Source: CAYRVX01 sp964642165
Lineage (GTDB): Bacteria > Planctomycetota > Phycisphaerae > SM23-33
Assembly (NCBI GenBank): GCA_964642165.1
Contig: CAZXOC010000010.1
Span: 1-54,544, forward strand
Direction: 5' to 3'
DNA length: 54,544 nt
Of the stretch, positions 6,865 to 15,243 are shown in pieces. How positions within the stretch are numbered: the stretch's first letter is position 1; every line of letters starts with the position of its first letter. The notes under the pieces are model-generated. The model searched no databases. It was not told the DNA's origin and saw only the letters and a list, made by a program, of their open reading frames with translations. The translations under genes and the position numbers were made by a program.

Positions 6865-8826
6865 CTAGAGGATGTCCATCAGCGCCTGCATGGCGTTCTG
6901 CTGGGTGCCGAGGACCTTGGCCATGGCCTGGAACATCCTCTCGAACAGGAGGAGGTTGGTGGCCTCCTCATTGATATCGACGCCGCTGATAGCGTCCCGC
7001 TGGTTTTCCAGTTGCTGAAGGACGTTCACCAGGGCGTCCTTGCGGGCCTGGCGAATCGCGATCTGCTGCCCGACGGTCGTGACGATCAGGCGAAAGGCGT
7101 CGGTCGCGCTGGCGTCGCCGAGGTCCGCAAATTGCGCCTCGCCCATGGCGCCGATCGTCCGCGCCACGTTGTTGTCCGACTGCTCGGCGCCCAGGGCGGT
7201 CGCCAGGCGACGCGGGTCGTCGAGGATGTCCTGGCGGAGGGTCATATCGGCCGCCCGCGTCCCGGAAAACAGCGTGTTCATCCCCGCCGCCGCGAGGAAG
7301 CCGGTCGGATCGGAGTTGGCCAGGACCTCCACGCTGAACTGCTCGCCGGCCACCAGCGCGCCCGGGTCGAAGGCCACGGAGAGGCCCTCGTACACGTCGA
7401 TGCGGTCGCCCGCGGCGTAGCCCGCCCCCACCGCCAGCGTGGTCACCACCGCCCCGGCGCCGTTGCGGACCTCGATGGTGAGCCCCTCGTCCACGCCGAC
7501 GTCGCCGCCGCCCTGGACGGTGAACGTGAGCGTGTCGTTGGCCGGGCCCGTATAGACGCCCGAGGCCTCCGCCGTGGACGTGCCCGTCCACGGCGCGCCC
7601 AGCGTCAGCGCCGGCGCGGGCAGGAAGTCGAACCGGTAGCCCAAACGGCTCTCCAGGCGGAGCCGGGCGTCCACCACCGACGCCGACAGGTGCGCCGGGT
7701 CCAGGGCGTCGAGCGCGGCCGCGACCGTCTCGAGCGTGTCCGTCGTGGGATCGATGGTCACGGTGTGCCGCGTCACGCTGCCGTCCGGCGCGATCAGCCG
7801 GAGGTGGATCGTCCCCGCCGTCACGTCGCCGTTCCATGCCTCGATCGCCCCCGTGGGGTCGCTGACCCGGATGCCGGCGAGCCCGTCGAAGGACCCGGCC
7901 GACCCGACCCCCTGAACGTGGAGGCGGTTGACCTCGCGGATGAGCGTGGTGGCCAGACCGTCCAGGTCGGACCGGACCCCGGCCAGCAGCTCGTTCCGCA
8001 GGGCGAACAGCCCGCCGAGCTTCCCGCCCCGGATCTCGGTGTCGCGGATGCTGCTCGTGCCGGTTTTCAGGGCGAGCTGCCGGTCGGGAAGGGGGACGAC
8101 CTCCACCGGGACCGACCGCGTCCCCATGACCACCGGGGCGCCCGGGATGGAGACGTTCACGAGCCCGTTGCCGTCCCCGGCGTGCTGGACGCTCACGTCG
8201 ATCAGCTCGGCCAACTCCACGATCGCCTGGTCCCTGCGGTCGATGGAGAGGTTGGCGTTGCCCCCCCGCATGAGGATCATCTGGGTCTCCGCGTTCAGCT
8301 CGGCGATCTGTTCCGTCAGGGCGTTGATGCGATCGCCCGTGTTCCGCGCCTCGACGACGATCTGCGTGTCGAGGTCGTCCAGCACGCCGCCGAGATGGCG
8401 GAAGTCTCGTGCGACCGCGTCGGCCGCCCAGACGGCCTGCTCGCGCAGCGCCTGGCTGAACGGGTCGGTGGCCAACTCCCGAACGGCGCCGAAGAAGCGG
8501 TTCAGCACGGTGCTCAGGCTCTCGGAGTCCAGCGTGCCGAAGGAGCCCTGGAGGGCCTCGAGGGTCATCAACTCCTGGGTGACCTGCCCGTACTGGGGCT
8601 GCTGGGAGAGGATCTCGCTCTCCAGCAGCGTGTCGACCGTCCGGCGGTAGCGCGAGACCTCTGCCCCGCCGATGGGTACGCCCATCAGGGGGTTCGTCGC
8701 CCGGGGCTCCACCAGGATCTCCTGGCGGTGGTAGCCCTCGGTCGAGACGTTGGCGATGTTCGTCCCGACCAGGTCGATCGCCTGTTGGGCGACGCGCAGT
8801 CCGCTGAGGCCGATCTGGAAGTCCAT
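6865..8826 (-). CDS. flgK: Hook-filament junction protein FlgK (HAP1)
   Basis: A 653-residue protein. The N-terminus carries the rod/hook family signature (QQAIDLVGTNIANVSTEGYH) and the C-terminus the matching helix (INEEATNLLLFERMFQAMAK). Residues about 30-270 are the long helical D1 region, including GGNANLSIDRRDQAIVELAE. The remainder is variable, surface-exposed beta domains. FlgK caps the hook and, with FlgL, forms the junction to the filament; it is a type III export substrate whose chaperone is FlgN, encoded immediately upstream (three bases between genes). Confidence 0.95.
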   Translation of the reverse strand: MDFQIGLSGLRVAQQAIDLVGTNIANVSTEGYHRQEILVEPRATNPLMGVPIGGAEVSRYRRTVDTLLESEILSQQPQYGQVTQELMTLEALQGSFGTLDSESLSTVLNRFFGAVRELATDPFSQALREQAVWAADAVARDFRHLGGVLDDLDTQIVVEARNTGDRINALTEQIAELNAETQMILMRGGNANLSIDRRDQAIVELAELIDVSVQHAGDGNGLVNVSIPGAPVVMGTRSVPVEVVPLPDRQLALKTGTSSIRDTEIRGGKLGGLFALRNELLAGVRSDLDGLATTLIREVNRLHVQGVGSAGSFDGLAGIRVSDPTGAIEAWNGDVTAGTIHLRLIAPDGSVTRHTVTIDPTTDTLETVAAALDALDPAHLSASVVDARLRLESRLGYRFDFLPAPALTLGAPWTGTSTAEASGVYTGPANDTLTFTVQGGGDVGVDEGLTIEVRNGAGAVVTTLAVGAGYAAGDRIDVYEGLSVAFDPGALVAGEQFSVEVLANSDPTGFLAAAGMNTLFSGTRAADMTLRQDILDDPRRLATALGAEQSDNNVARTIGAMGEAQFADLGDASATDAFRLIVTTVGQQIAIRQARKDALVNVLQQLENQRDAISGVDINEEATNLLLFERMFQAMAKVLGTQQNAMQALMDIL

Positions 8827-8829
8827 GGG

Positions 8830-9348
8830 CTACGACTCCGTGTCCACCAGTCCGGTTTCCGGCTGCCAGGCGTCCGTCCCGGTCGCGCTGTACGTTTGCA
8901 GCCCCTCGGCGTCGGGGAAGAGGCTCTCCAGCAGGAGCCGGTTGATCCGGGCGCACTCGCCCAGGAGGATGACGGTTCGCATGTGCTCCAGTTGGAGGCG
9001 TTCGGCCAGGTCGATGATCCGCTCCCTTCGCTCGGCCAGCGGCGCCCGCTGGGCCTCGGGCAGGCGCTCGATCAGCGCCGAGAGCCTCCGGTCGTCCTTC
9101 GGGCAGGCGAGCTGCTCGCCGAGGCACCGGCGCAGGGCGTCCAGGCGCCGGTCCGTGGCGGCTTGGAGCTCCTGCGCCCGCTCGATCTGCTCGAGCAGGC
9201 GCTCCACGGCGTCGTCGTCCCGGTCGACGATTGCCGCGCAGAGCGAGGCCAACTGCGAACGCCTCACGTCCAGCAGGGCGATCTCCTCGTCCAGCAGCGG
9301 CCCAAGCGAGTCGACCTGCTCTACCGCGACGGGCGATGGGGGAATCAT
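8830..9348 (-). CDS. flgN: FlgN-like export chaperone
   Basis: A 172-residue, largely helical protein with the FlgN layout: a first helix with LLDEEIALLDVRRSQLASL, a basic central region (LAERRERIIDLAERLQLEH), then a helix and tail (ECARINRLLLESLFPD). FlgN keeps FlgK and FlgL soluble in the cytoplasm and docks them to FlhA. The ATG overlaps the flgJ stop (ATGA), and flgK follows three bases later, the usual chaperone-client arrangement. The call rests on helix pattern plus position, since FlgN sequences diverge strongly. Confidence 0.78.
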   Translation of the reverse strand: MIPPSPVAVEQVDSLGPLLDEEIALLDVRRSQLASLCAAIVDRDDDAVERLLEQIERAQELQAATDRRLDALRRCLGEQLACPKDDRRLSALIERLPEAQRAPLAERRERIIDLAERLQLEHMRTVILLGECARINRLLLESLFPDAEGLQTYSATGTDAWQPETGLVDTES

Positions 9349-9719
9349 GCCGACGTCTCCATCGTGGGCGGCGCCGCGTCGGCCTGCGGGCCGGACACGC
9401 CGCTCCACTGCTTGTACAGGTCCTTCCAGAGCCCCACGCCGCCTCGTTCGGAGACCTCGCGGGCCAGGAAGCTCCAGAACAGGCTCTGCACCTGCTTGCT
9501 CGTGCCGTCGCCCAGCAGGCCGGACTCCGAAATCGTGCTCGACATCTCGTCGAGCAGCCGGTGCACCAGGACCGACTCGAAGTCCTTCGCCACCCGCAGG
9601 AGCGCCTTGGCGTCGCGCGGTGCGCCCGGCTGGGTCAGGCGCCGAAGCAGCGCCTCGCCCGGCGCGCCGAGCCCTTCGGCCGCCGCGAGGCCGTGCAGGG
9701 GCAGGTTCACGTTGCTCAC
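9345..9719 (-). CDS. flgJ: Rod-binding protein, FlgJ N-terminal type
   Basis: A 124-residue protein consisting only of the FlgJ rod-binding domain: KDFESVLVHRLLDEMSSTI, then the C-terminal helix with FLAREVSERGGVGLWKDLYK. The muramidase domain found in enterobacterial FlgJ is absent, as in many other phyla, so wall opening for the rod must be done by another enzyme not seen here. It caps the growing rod in the periplasm. It is ten bases after flgI and overlaps flgN. Confidence 0.85.
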   Translation of the reverse strand: MSNVNLPLHGLAAAEGLGAPGEALLRRLTQPGAPRDAKALLRVAKDFESVLVHRLLDEMSSTISESGLLGDGTSKQVQSLFWSFLAREVSERGGVGLWKDLYKQWSGVSGPQADAAPPTMETSA

Positions 9720-9728
9720 GGTGGACTC

Positions 9729-10820
9729 CTACATGGTCTTGAGTTCGGCCTGCAGGGCGCCGGCCTGCTTGAGGGCCTCGAAGATCGCGATCAGGTCGCG
9801 GGGCGTCAGGCCCATGGCGTTCAGCGCCCTGGCCATGTCCGAGACGGTCACCGTGCGGTTGACCACGTTGATCGTGCCCTTTTCCTCGATGGTCTCCAGC
9901 CGCGTCTGGCGGAGCTTCTCCGTCGTGCCGGCGCGGGTGAAGGGCAGCGGCTGCGAGGCGCTCTCGCGCTCCTCGGCGACGATCGAGAGGTTCCCGTGCG
10001 AGATGGCCACCTTCGAGATGCCGACGTTGGCGCCGACGATGATCGTGCCGGTCCGCTCGTTGATGATCACCACGGCGGGCATCTCGCTGTCGACCTCCAG
10101 CTTGCCGATCCGCGCCAGGAAGCCCGAGACGTTCTTCTCGTTGACCGTGGAGGGCAGCTTGACGCGGATCGTGCCCGGATCGACGGCGTAGGAGCTGTTG
10201 GCGTGGAGCTTGTTGATCGCCTCGGCGATGCCGGTGGCGGTGGCGAAGTCGGCGTTGCGCAGCAGCAAGGTCGCCTCGCCCCGCTCGACGTAGTGCCCGA
10301 GCTCCTCCCGCTCGACCCGCGCCCCGCCGGGCAGGCGCGCCACCGTGGGATGGTTCTTGACGATGGAGGCCTTGTCCCCCGTGGCGGTGAACCCGCCCGT
10401 GGAGATGGCGCCCTGGGCCACCGCGTAGACCTGCCCGTCGGCCCCGCGCAGCTCCGTCATCAGCAGCTCCCCGCCCTGGAGGCTGCTGGCCGAGCCGATC
10501 GCCGAGACGGTCACGTCGATCCTGCTGCCGAGTCGTGCCCACGGTCCGAGTTCGGCCGTCACGATGACGCTGGCGATGTTCTTGCTGGTCAGGTCTTCCG
10601 GCTTGAGCACGATGCCCAGGCGGCGGAGGTAGCTGGCCATGGCCTGCTTGCTCGCGGCGGCGTTGTCGCCCGTGCTGTTCAGGCCGATCACCAGCCCGAA
10701 GCCGTGCAGCGGGTTGCCGCGCACGCCCTTGATGTCCGTGATGTCCTTGATCTGCTCGGCGCCCAGCGGCGCCGACAGCGCCAAGATCATCGCCGCCGCC
10801 ATGAGGATCCCGCGAGACAT
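9729..10820 (-). CDS. flgI: Flagellar P-ring protein FlgI
   Basis: A 363-residue protein, the usual FlgI length. A Sec signal peptide (residues 1-21, cleavage near PLGAEQ) is followed by the conserved start of the mature protein, IKDITDIKGVRGNPLHGFGL, then GLNSTGDN. Further family blocks are VVTAELGPWARLGSRIDVTV and PAVVIINERTGTIIVGANV. FlgI polymerises into the P-ring around the rod in the periplasm at the peptidoglycan. Its presence, with FlgH, shows a Gram-negative type envelope. Gene order flgA-flgH-flgI-flgJ is conserved among many bacteria. Confidence 0.97.
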   Translation of the reverse strand: MSRGILMAAAMILALSAPLGAEQIKDITDIKGVRGNPLHGFGLVIGLNSTGDNAAASKQAMASYLRRLGIVLKPEDLTSKNIASVIVTAELGPWARLGSRIDVTVSAIGSASSLQGGELLMTELRGADGQVYAVAQGAISTGGFTATGDKASIVKNHPTVARLPGGARVEREELGHYVERGEATLLLRNADFATATGIAEAINKLHANSSYAVDPGTIRVKLPSTVNEKNVSGFLARIGKLEVDSEMPAVVIINERTGTIIVGANVGISKVAISHGNLSIVAEERESASQPLPFTRAGTTEKLRQTRLETIEEKGTINVVNRTVTVSDMARALNAMGLTPRDLIAIFEALKQAGALQAELKTM

Positions 10821-10856
10821 CTGCTTTGCTCCCTCGGCGAACTCGCCGCTCCTGCG

Positions 10857-11495
10857 CTACTCGGGGTTCAGCCAGTTGATGATTCGCGCCAGCCAGCCGG
10901 GATTCACGAAGTGGCTCTCCTGGCCCTGGTTCTTGTAGACGATTTTGAAGTCGGCCACCTTCTTGCTGCTCACCTCGTTGGCGAAGCTGACGTCGCTGGG
11001 GCGGACGATGCCGCTGGCCTGGATGATCTGCTTGTCGCCGGCGATCATCCGCTCCCGCTTGCCCAGCACGACCAGGTTGCCGTTGGGCAGGACGTCCTGG
11101 ACCGTCACGGTGATCTTGTCGGTGACCTTCTTCTCGCTCTCGTACTCGCCCTTGCCGTCGAACTTGTTGGACGCCTGGTGGGCGAAGTCGAGGTTCGGCA
11201 GCCGCCAGACGTGCCCCGAGATGCACCGCAGGAGGTTCCCGATCTCCACCTTGCCCGACGCCTTGCCGCTCCGCGAGTTGCTCTTGTCGAGCATGCGCGT
11301 CGTCTCGTTCTCGATCTTGCTGGCCTCCTCGATGGTGATCGTCAGCGTGTCGCCGACGTTGCGGGCGGCGTCGTCGCTGTACAGCCGCGCCGCGCCCGCC
11401 CGCGCCCGAGCGTAAATCGAGTCGCCCGAGGCGACGGACGCCCCCAGCAGCAGCGCGATCGCCGCGGACGCCATTGGCCACGGTTTGCCTTGCAT
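10857..11495 (-). CDS. flgH: Flagellar L-ring protein FlgH
   Basis: A 212-residue protein. The core matches FlgH: YSDDAARNVGDTLTITIEEA, the NLDFAHQASNKFDGKGEYE region, then VLPNGNLVVLGKRERMIAGD and GIVRPSDVSFANEVSSKKVA. FlgH builds the L-ring in the outer membrane. The N-terminus is a signal peptide (residues 1-24, LLLGASVASGDS) without the lipobox cysteine found in proteobacterial FlgH, so the protein appears not to be lipidated. The start is four bases after flgA, and no alternative upstream start restoring a lipobox is visible. Confidence 0.95.
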   Translation of the reverse strand: MQGKPWPMASAAIALLLGASVASGDSIYARARAGAARLYSDDAARNVGDTLTITIEEASKIENETTRMLDKSNSRSGKASGKVEIGNLLRCISGHVWRLPNLDFAHQASNKFDGKGEYESEKKVTDKITVTVQDVLPNGNLVVLGKRERMIAGDKQIIQASGIVRPSDVSFANEVSSKKVADFKIVYKNQGQESHFVNPGWLARIINWLNPE

Positions 11496-11499
11496 TGCC

Positions 11500-12471
11500 T
11501 TACCTCCGGAACAGGGGCTCCACCGCGCCGTCGAAGGCGACGCGCCCGATGACCACGCGGTGGGTATCGACGTTTCGGACCTTGATGAAATCGCCCGGCC
11601 GCCCGGCCTGGAGGGCCACGCCCTTGGCCGTCACCAGCAGGCCCAGGCCCTGGACGCGCAGCTCGACGATCTGGTTGCGCCGGATGACCAGGTCGGGGCG
11701 TTTCTCGGCCGTCAGGCCCGGGCCAAGGACGGTGCCCGGCAGCAGCGTTCGGGCGGCGAGCCGGCCGTAGGGCGCCTGCCAGTTCACCGGGGCCGGGCGC
11801 TCGGCGTAGCTCGTCTGGATCTCCACGTTCTGCTTGGTGACCACCGCCCCGGCGGGGATCGCCCGCGTCGCCACCGCCCGGCGGATCGGGTACATCCGCT
11901 TGTAGGTGATCTCGCGCAGGGCGAGCTGCTTGCCCTCGCGCAGGACGCGGACGATCACCTTGACCCGTCCGGTGGGGGCGCGGTCGGCCAGCTTGCAGGA
12001 ATACTCCAGGTCGCCTCTGCCGGGCACGACGAGTTTGTCCGGCTCGCGCACGACGCGGTAGATGCACGGCTCGTGGGCGGGCATGGACTGCTGGAGGAAC
12101 TTCTCGGCGGCGGCCAGCAGCTTGCCGGCGCGGATCACCACTTCCTCCCGCGTGACGCTGACGGCGGGGGCGCCCACGAAACGCACGCGGGCCTTGGCGA
12201 TCTTGGACGTCGCCAGTCGGCAGAGGATCGTCCGGCGGTCGATGAGGAGCTTCTCCCCGGGCCAGGGCGCCCGGCCCATGGCCACCGCGCGGGCGCGCGC
12301 CTCGGTTCGGGCGTCGTCGCAGAGCACGACGCAGATCTCGCTCAGTTGCAGGTGTTCGTCGGGCGCCTTGGCGGCTCGCGGCACGTAGACCCGCACGGCC
12401 GGCTCCGTGCCCGCCGCCGCGCCAAGCAGTGCCGGCCCGGCCAGGACCCATCCAAGCAGCGTCCACTTCAC
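11500..12471 (-). CDS. flgA: P-ring assembly chaperone FlgA
   Basis: A 323-residue periplasmic protein. A signal peptide (residues 1-22) precedes an N-terminal domain. The C-terminal half contains the SAF-type domain (RAVATRAIPAGAVVTKQNVE) and the characteristic end (VLGPGLTAEKRPDLVIRRNQ, then GLLVTAKGVALQAGRPGDFI). FlgA helps FlgI assemble into the P-ring. It is longer than enterobacterial FlgA (about 220 residues) because of the extended N-terminal half. It lies in the conserved order flgF-flgG-flgA-flgH-flgI. Confidence 0.9.
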   Translation of the reverse strand: MKWTLLGWVLAGPALLGAAAGTEPAVRVYVPRAAKAPDEHLQLSEICVVLCDDARTEARARAVAMGRAPWPGEKLLIDRRTILCRLATSKIAKARVRFVGAPAVSVTREEVVIRAGKLLAAAEKFLQQSMPAHEPCIYRVVREPDKLVVPGRGDLEYSCKLADRAPTGRVKVIVRVLREGKQLALREITYKRMYPIRRAVATRAIPAGAVVTKQNVEIQTSYAERPAPVNWQAPYGRLAARTLLPGTVLGPGLTAEKRPDLVIRRNQIVELRVQGLGLLVTAKGVALQAGRPGDFIKVRNVDTHRVVIGRVAFDGAVEPLFRR

Positions 12472-12480
12472 GGTCGGCTC

Positions 12481-13263
12481 CTACGTGATCAGTCGGTTGG
12501 CGGTATTGAGCATCTCGTCGCCCGCGCGGATGGCCCGCGAGTTGATCTCGTAGGCCCGCTGGGCGCGGATCAGGTTGACCAGCTCGGTGACCATCTGGAC
12601 GTTGGACTTCTCCAGGAAGCCCTGCTGGAGCATGCCGTAGCCTTTCGAGCCCGGCGCGCCGGTGCTCGCCGTGCCGCTGGCGACGGTCTCGCGGTACAGG
12701 TTGTCTCCCTCGCTGCTCAGCCCGGCGGAGTTGGCGAACCGCGCCAGCACGATCTGCCCGAGGTTCGCCGTGGTCCCGTCGGTGGAGTGGCTGGTCATCG
12801 TGCCGTCCTTGCCGATGCTGAGCTGGACGCTCTCCAGCGGGACGGTGAAGCCGCTGCTGACCTGGTAGCCCTGGGCCGTGACGAGCAGCCGGTTGGCGTT
12901 CAGCTTGAACGAGCCGTCCCGGGTGTAGCGCGTCGTGCCGTCCGGCAGCGTTACCTCGAAGAAGCCGTCTCCCGTGATGGCCACGTCGAACTGGTGCCCG
13001 GTGGTCTCGAGCTCCCCGGCGGTGAAGATCTTGGTCGTCGCCGCCGGGCGCACGCCGCTGCCGATCTCGAAGCCCGTCGGCGTGCTCACGCCGCCGGTCT
13101 CCCCGCCGCCCTCGAGGACCTTCAGGTACATCAGGTCCTGGAAGTCCACCGAGCTGCGCTTGAAGCCGTTCGTGGTGATGTTGGCGAGGTTGTTCGCGAT
13201 GACGTCCACGATCATCTGCTGGCCCGCCATGCCCGTCGCCGCCGTCGAAAACGCTCGTAACAT
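12481..13263 (-). CDS. flgG: Distal rod protein FlgG
   Basis: A 260-residue protein of exactly typical length. N-terminal rod signature: MLRAFSTAATGMAGQQMIVD, then NNLANITTNGFKRSSVDFQD. Central blocks: VAITGDGFFEVTLPDGTTRY and RDGSFKLNANRLLV. C-terminal helix: NVQMVTELVNLIRAQRAYEI. FlgG forms the distal rod that crosses the periplasm and is a type III export substrate. It lies between flgF and flgA, as usual. Confidence 0.95.
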   Translation of the reverse strand: MLRAFSTAATGMAGQQMIVDVIANNLANITTNGFKRSSVDFQDLMYLKVLEGGGETGGVSTPTGFEIGSGVRPAATTKIFTAGELETTGHQFDVAITGDGFFEVTLPDGTTRYTRDGSFKLNANRLLVTAQGYQVSSGFTVPLESVQLSIGKDGTMTSHSTDGTTANLGQIVLARFANSAGLSSEGDNLYRETVASGTASTGAPGSKGYGMLQQGFLEKSNVQMVTELVNLIRAQRAYEINSRAIRAGDEMLNTANRLIT

Positions 13264-13281
13264 GCTTCACTCCCTGCCAGC

Positions 13282-14025
13282 TCAAGACGCCGCGACGTCC
13301 AGGATGCGCTCGAGGCTTTCATCCTGCGCGGTGAGCATCTTGACGTTGGCCTGGTAGAGCCTCGTCACCGTGATCAGGCCGATCAGCTCCTCCACCGCCG
13401 AGACGTTGGAGGACTCCACGTACCCCTGGTGCACCGAGACGTCGGTGGCCTCCGTCGCCGCCACGCCCGCCGGCGCGCGGAAGCAGCCGTCCCCCGCGGG
13501 GACCAGCTCCGAGGGCTGGTCGAACCGCACGATCCGCGGGCGCCCGATCTCGCTGCCGCCGGCCCGGATCCCCCCGTCGCGCGAGACCCCCACCTGCCCT
13601 GGGGGGATGCCCGGCGGCAGGCTGATGGGCCCGGCCTGGCCGGCGACCAGGCGCCCCGCGCCGTCGACCAGTTGCCGCTGCGCGTTGACGTGGAACTTGC
13701 CGCTCCGCGTGTAGAGCGGGCCTTCGGTCGTCTCCAGCTCGAAGAAGCCGTCGCCCTCCAGCGCCAGGTCCAGCGACCGCCCGGTCCGCGTCAGGACCCC
13801 CTGCGAGAAGTCGATCGCGCTGACCGGATACACCGTGCCGCCGGGGGCCTGCGCCTCGCCCGAGGCGTCCGCCGGCGTCGACATCGCGTCCAGCAACTGC
13901 CGGAACGACGTCCGCGCGCGCTTGAAGCCCGGCGTGTTGACGTTGGCCAGGTTGTTCGTGATCGCGCGGTATTCCTGGGTCAGCGCTTCCAGGCTCGATG
14001 CCGTCGCGGAGGGCAGGGTCGGCAT
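13282..14025 (-). CDS. flgF: Proximal rod protein, FlgF type
   Basis: A 247-residue rod/hook family protein with the signature NNLANVNTPGFKRARTSFRQ near the N-terminus, LALEGDGFFELETTEGPLYT in the middle and the C-terminal helix NVSAVEELIGLITVTRLYQA. It is a FlgG paralogue; the shorter length and the position directly before flgG favour FlgF. It forms part of the rod after type III export. It ends 18 bases before the flgG start and begins three bases after the PilZ gene. Confidence 0.85.
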   Translation of the reverse strand: MPTLPSATASSLEALTQEYRAITNNLANVNTPGFKRARTSFRQLLDAMSTPADASGEAQAPGGTVYPVSAIDFSQGVLTRTGRSLDLALEGDGFFELETTEGPLYTRSGKFHVNAQRQLVDGAGRLVAGQAGPISLPPGIPPGQVGVSRDGGIRAGGSEIGRPRIVRFDQPSELVPAGDGCFRAPAGVAATEATDVSVHQGYVESSNVSAVEELIGLITVTRLYQANVKMLTAQDESLERILDVAAS

Positions 14026-14028
14026 GGG

Positions 14029-15219
14029 TTATCCTTCTTCCCGGGCCGGGACCGGCTGGCCGTCGGCCTCGTCGGTGATGGTTTCCTCGCCGTCGATCGG
14101 CCCGGCGGGCGCCGCCGCGTTCTCCTGGGCCGCCACGTTGGTCTCGTGCGCCAGCTTCGAGATCTCCTCGCCGCTCAAGCCCAGCAGCTCCACCACCACG
14201 GTGGCGGGACCTTCCTCGTCGCGGTCCGTGCGGATCACCTTGCCCATGCCCTCGACGACGTTGCCCGGCCCGAGCTCCAGGGTCACCAGCACGCGTTCGT
14301 TGCGCTGCACGTCGATCGGCGCGGCGATTCGGACGCCGGTGCCCCCGATCTCCACGAGCTCGCCGGCGACGAAGTCGTCCGCGCCGAGGCTCATGTCGCC
14401 CCGGGCGAAGGGGAAGCGCGCCACGCGGGCCGGCTTGCGCGTCGGCACGCGGGGGAACCGGCGGCGGTTGATGAACCGGGGCCGGCCGCCCCGGCTCAGG
14501 GCGACCTTCCCCGCCTCGCGGCGGAGGACCCGGGTGTCGAACTCATAGAGCTTGCCGCCCCGGGAGTAGCGGACCAGCCAGGTCTCGTCCGGTCGGTAGT
14601 CCAGGGGGGCGGCGGTCTCGACGACCATCTCGTCCGGGCTGGTGTCGGCGACGTGGACGTCGAAGGCGGCCACCTCGCCGCGGTGCACCACCATGAGCCG
14701 ATCGCCCTGGGCGATCTGGGGGCGCGGCTCGTGGGTGAGGACTTCGTCCGCCGCCTCGGGGCGGTCGAAGCCGAGCTTCGCCCGGAGCGAGCCGGTCAGG
14801 GCGGTGACGGCCTCTCGGCGCTGCGGGCTCATGGCCGTCACGCGGGAGCTGCGGAGCAGCGCCGCGGCGCCCCGCTCGAAGGCCAGCGCCGAGGTGAGCA
14901 CCGCCGCGGCGTCCCGCCGGCGGACGGCCCCGGCAATCGCTGTCAGCACGTGTCGTTCCGCTTCGCTCAATCCCATGTCCCTTGCCTGGCGCTCGAGCAG
15001 TTGCCTCAGGAGCCTCGCCGCCGCTCGCCGCCGCAGGAGCATTACCGCCGTCGCCGCCGCCGCCACCGCCAGGACGATCGCCACCAGCAGCCATCCCAGC
15101 CAGCCGGCGCCGCTCGAGCGCCCCGACCACTCGCTGGCGGCCTCGAACTTCTCCACCGGGTTCAGGGCGAGCGGCGCCCAGCCGCTTCCGTGCAGCAGAT
15201 TACGTCCCCAGCCGATCAT
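14029..15219 (-). CDS. Membrane-anchored YcgR/PilZ-like protein
   Basis: A 396-residue protein. One membrane segment at residues about 41-62 is followed by a basic helical region (63-160), then a YcgR-N-like beta domain (about 165-245) and a PilZ domain (about 250-350). The c-di-GMP-binding arginine motif is present (NRRRFPRVPTR, residues 251-261). The second motif, normally D/N-x-S-x-x-G, reads E-I-G-G-T-G (290-295), so binding may be weak or altered. YcgR-like proteins act as c-di-GMP-dependent brakes or modulators of the motor. It sits between flgE and flgF, 24 bases below flgE's neighbour boundary, and is transcribed with rod and hook genes, so it is made together with the structure it probably acts on. 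Confidence 0.78.
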   Translation of the reverse strand: MIGWGRNLLHGSGWAPLALNPVEKFEAASEWSGRSSGAGWLGWLLVAIVLAVAAAATAVMLLRRRAAARLLRQLLERQARDMGLSEAERHVLTAIAGAVRRRDAAAVLTSALAFERGAAALLRSSRVTAMSPQRREAVTALTGSLRAKLGFDRPEAADEVLTHEPRPQIAQGDRLMVVHRGEVAAFDVHVADTSPDEMVVETAAPLDYRPDETWLVRYSRGGKLYEFDTRVLRREAGKVALSRGGRPRFINRRRFPRVPTRKPARVARFPFARGDMSLGADDFVAGELVEIGGTGVRIAAPIDVQRNERVLVTLELGPGNVVEGMGKVIRTDRDEEGPATVVVELLGLSGEEISKLAHETNVAAQENAAAPAGPIDGEETITDEADGQPVPAREEG

Positions 15220-15243
15220 GGTCTGTTTCCCCTTTCTGCCGCG

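Noticed and set aside
2196..10191. Very long plus-strand open frames (about 1073 and 1503 codons) opposite the glycosyltransferase and flgL/flgK/flgI genes
   Set aside because: They are antisense shadows caused by high GC; the translations are low-complexity Gly/Ala/Arg/Asp strings without family motifs, while the minus-strand frames carry clear flagellar signatures.
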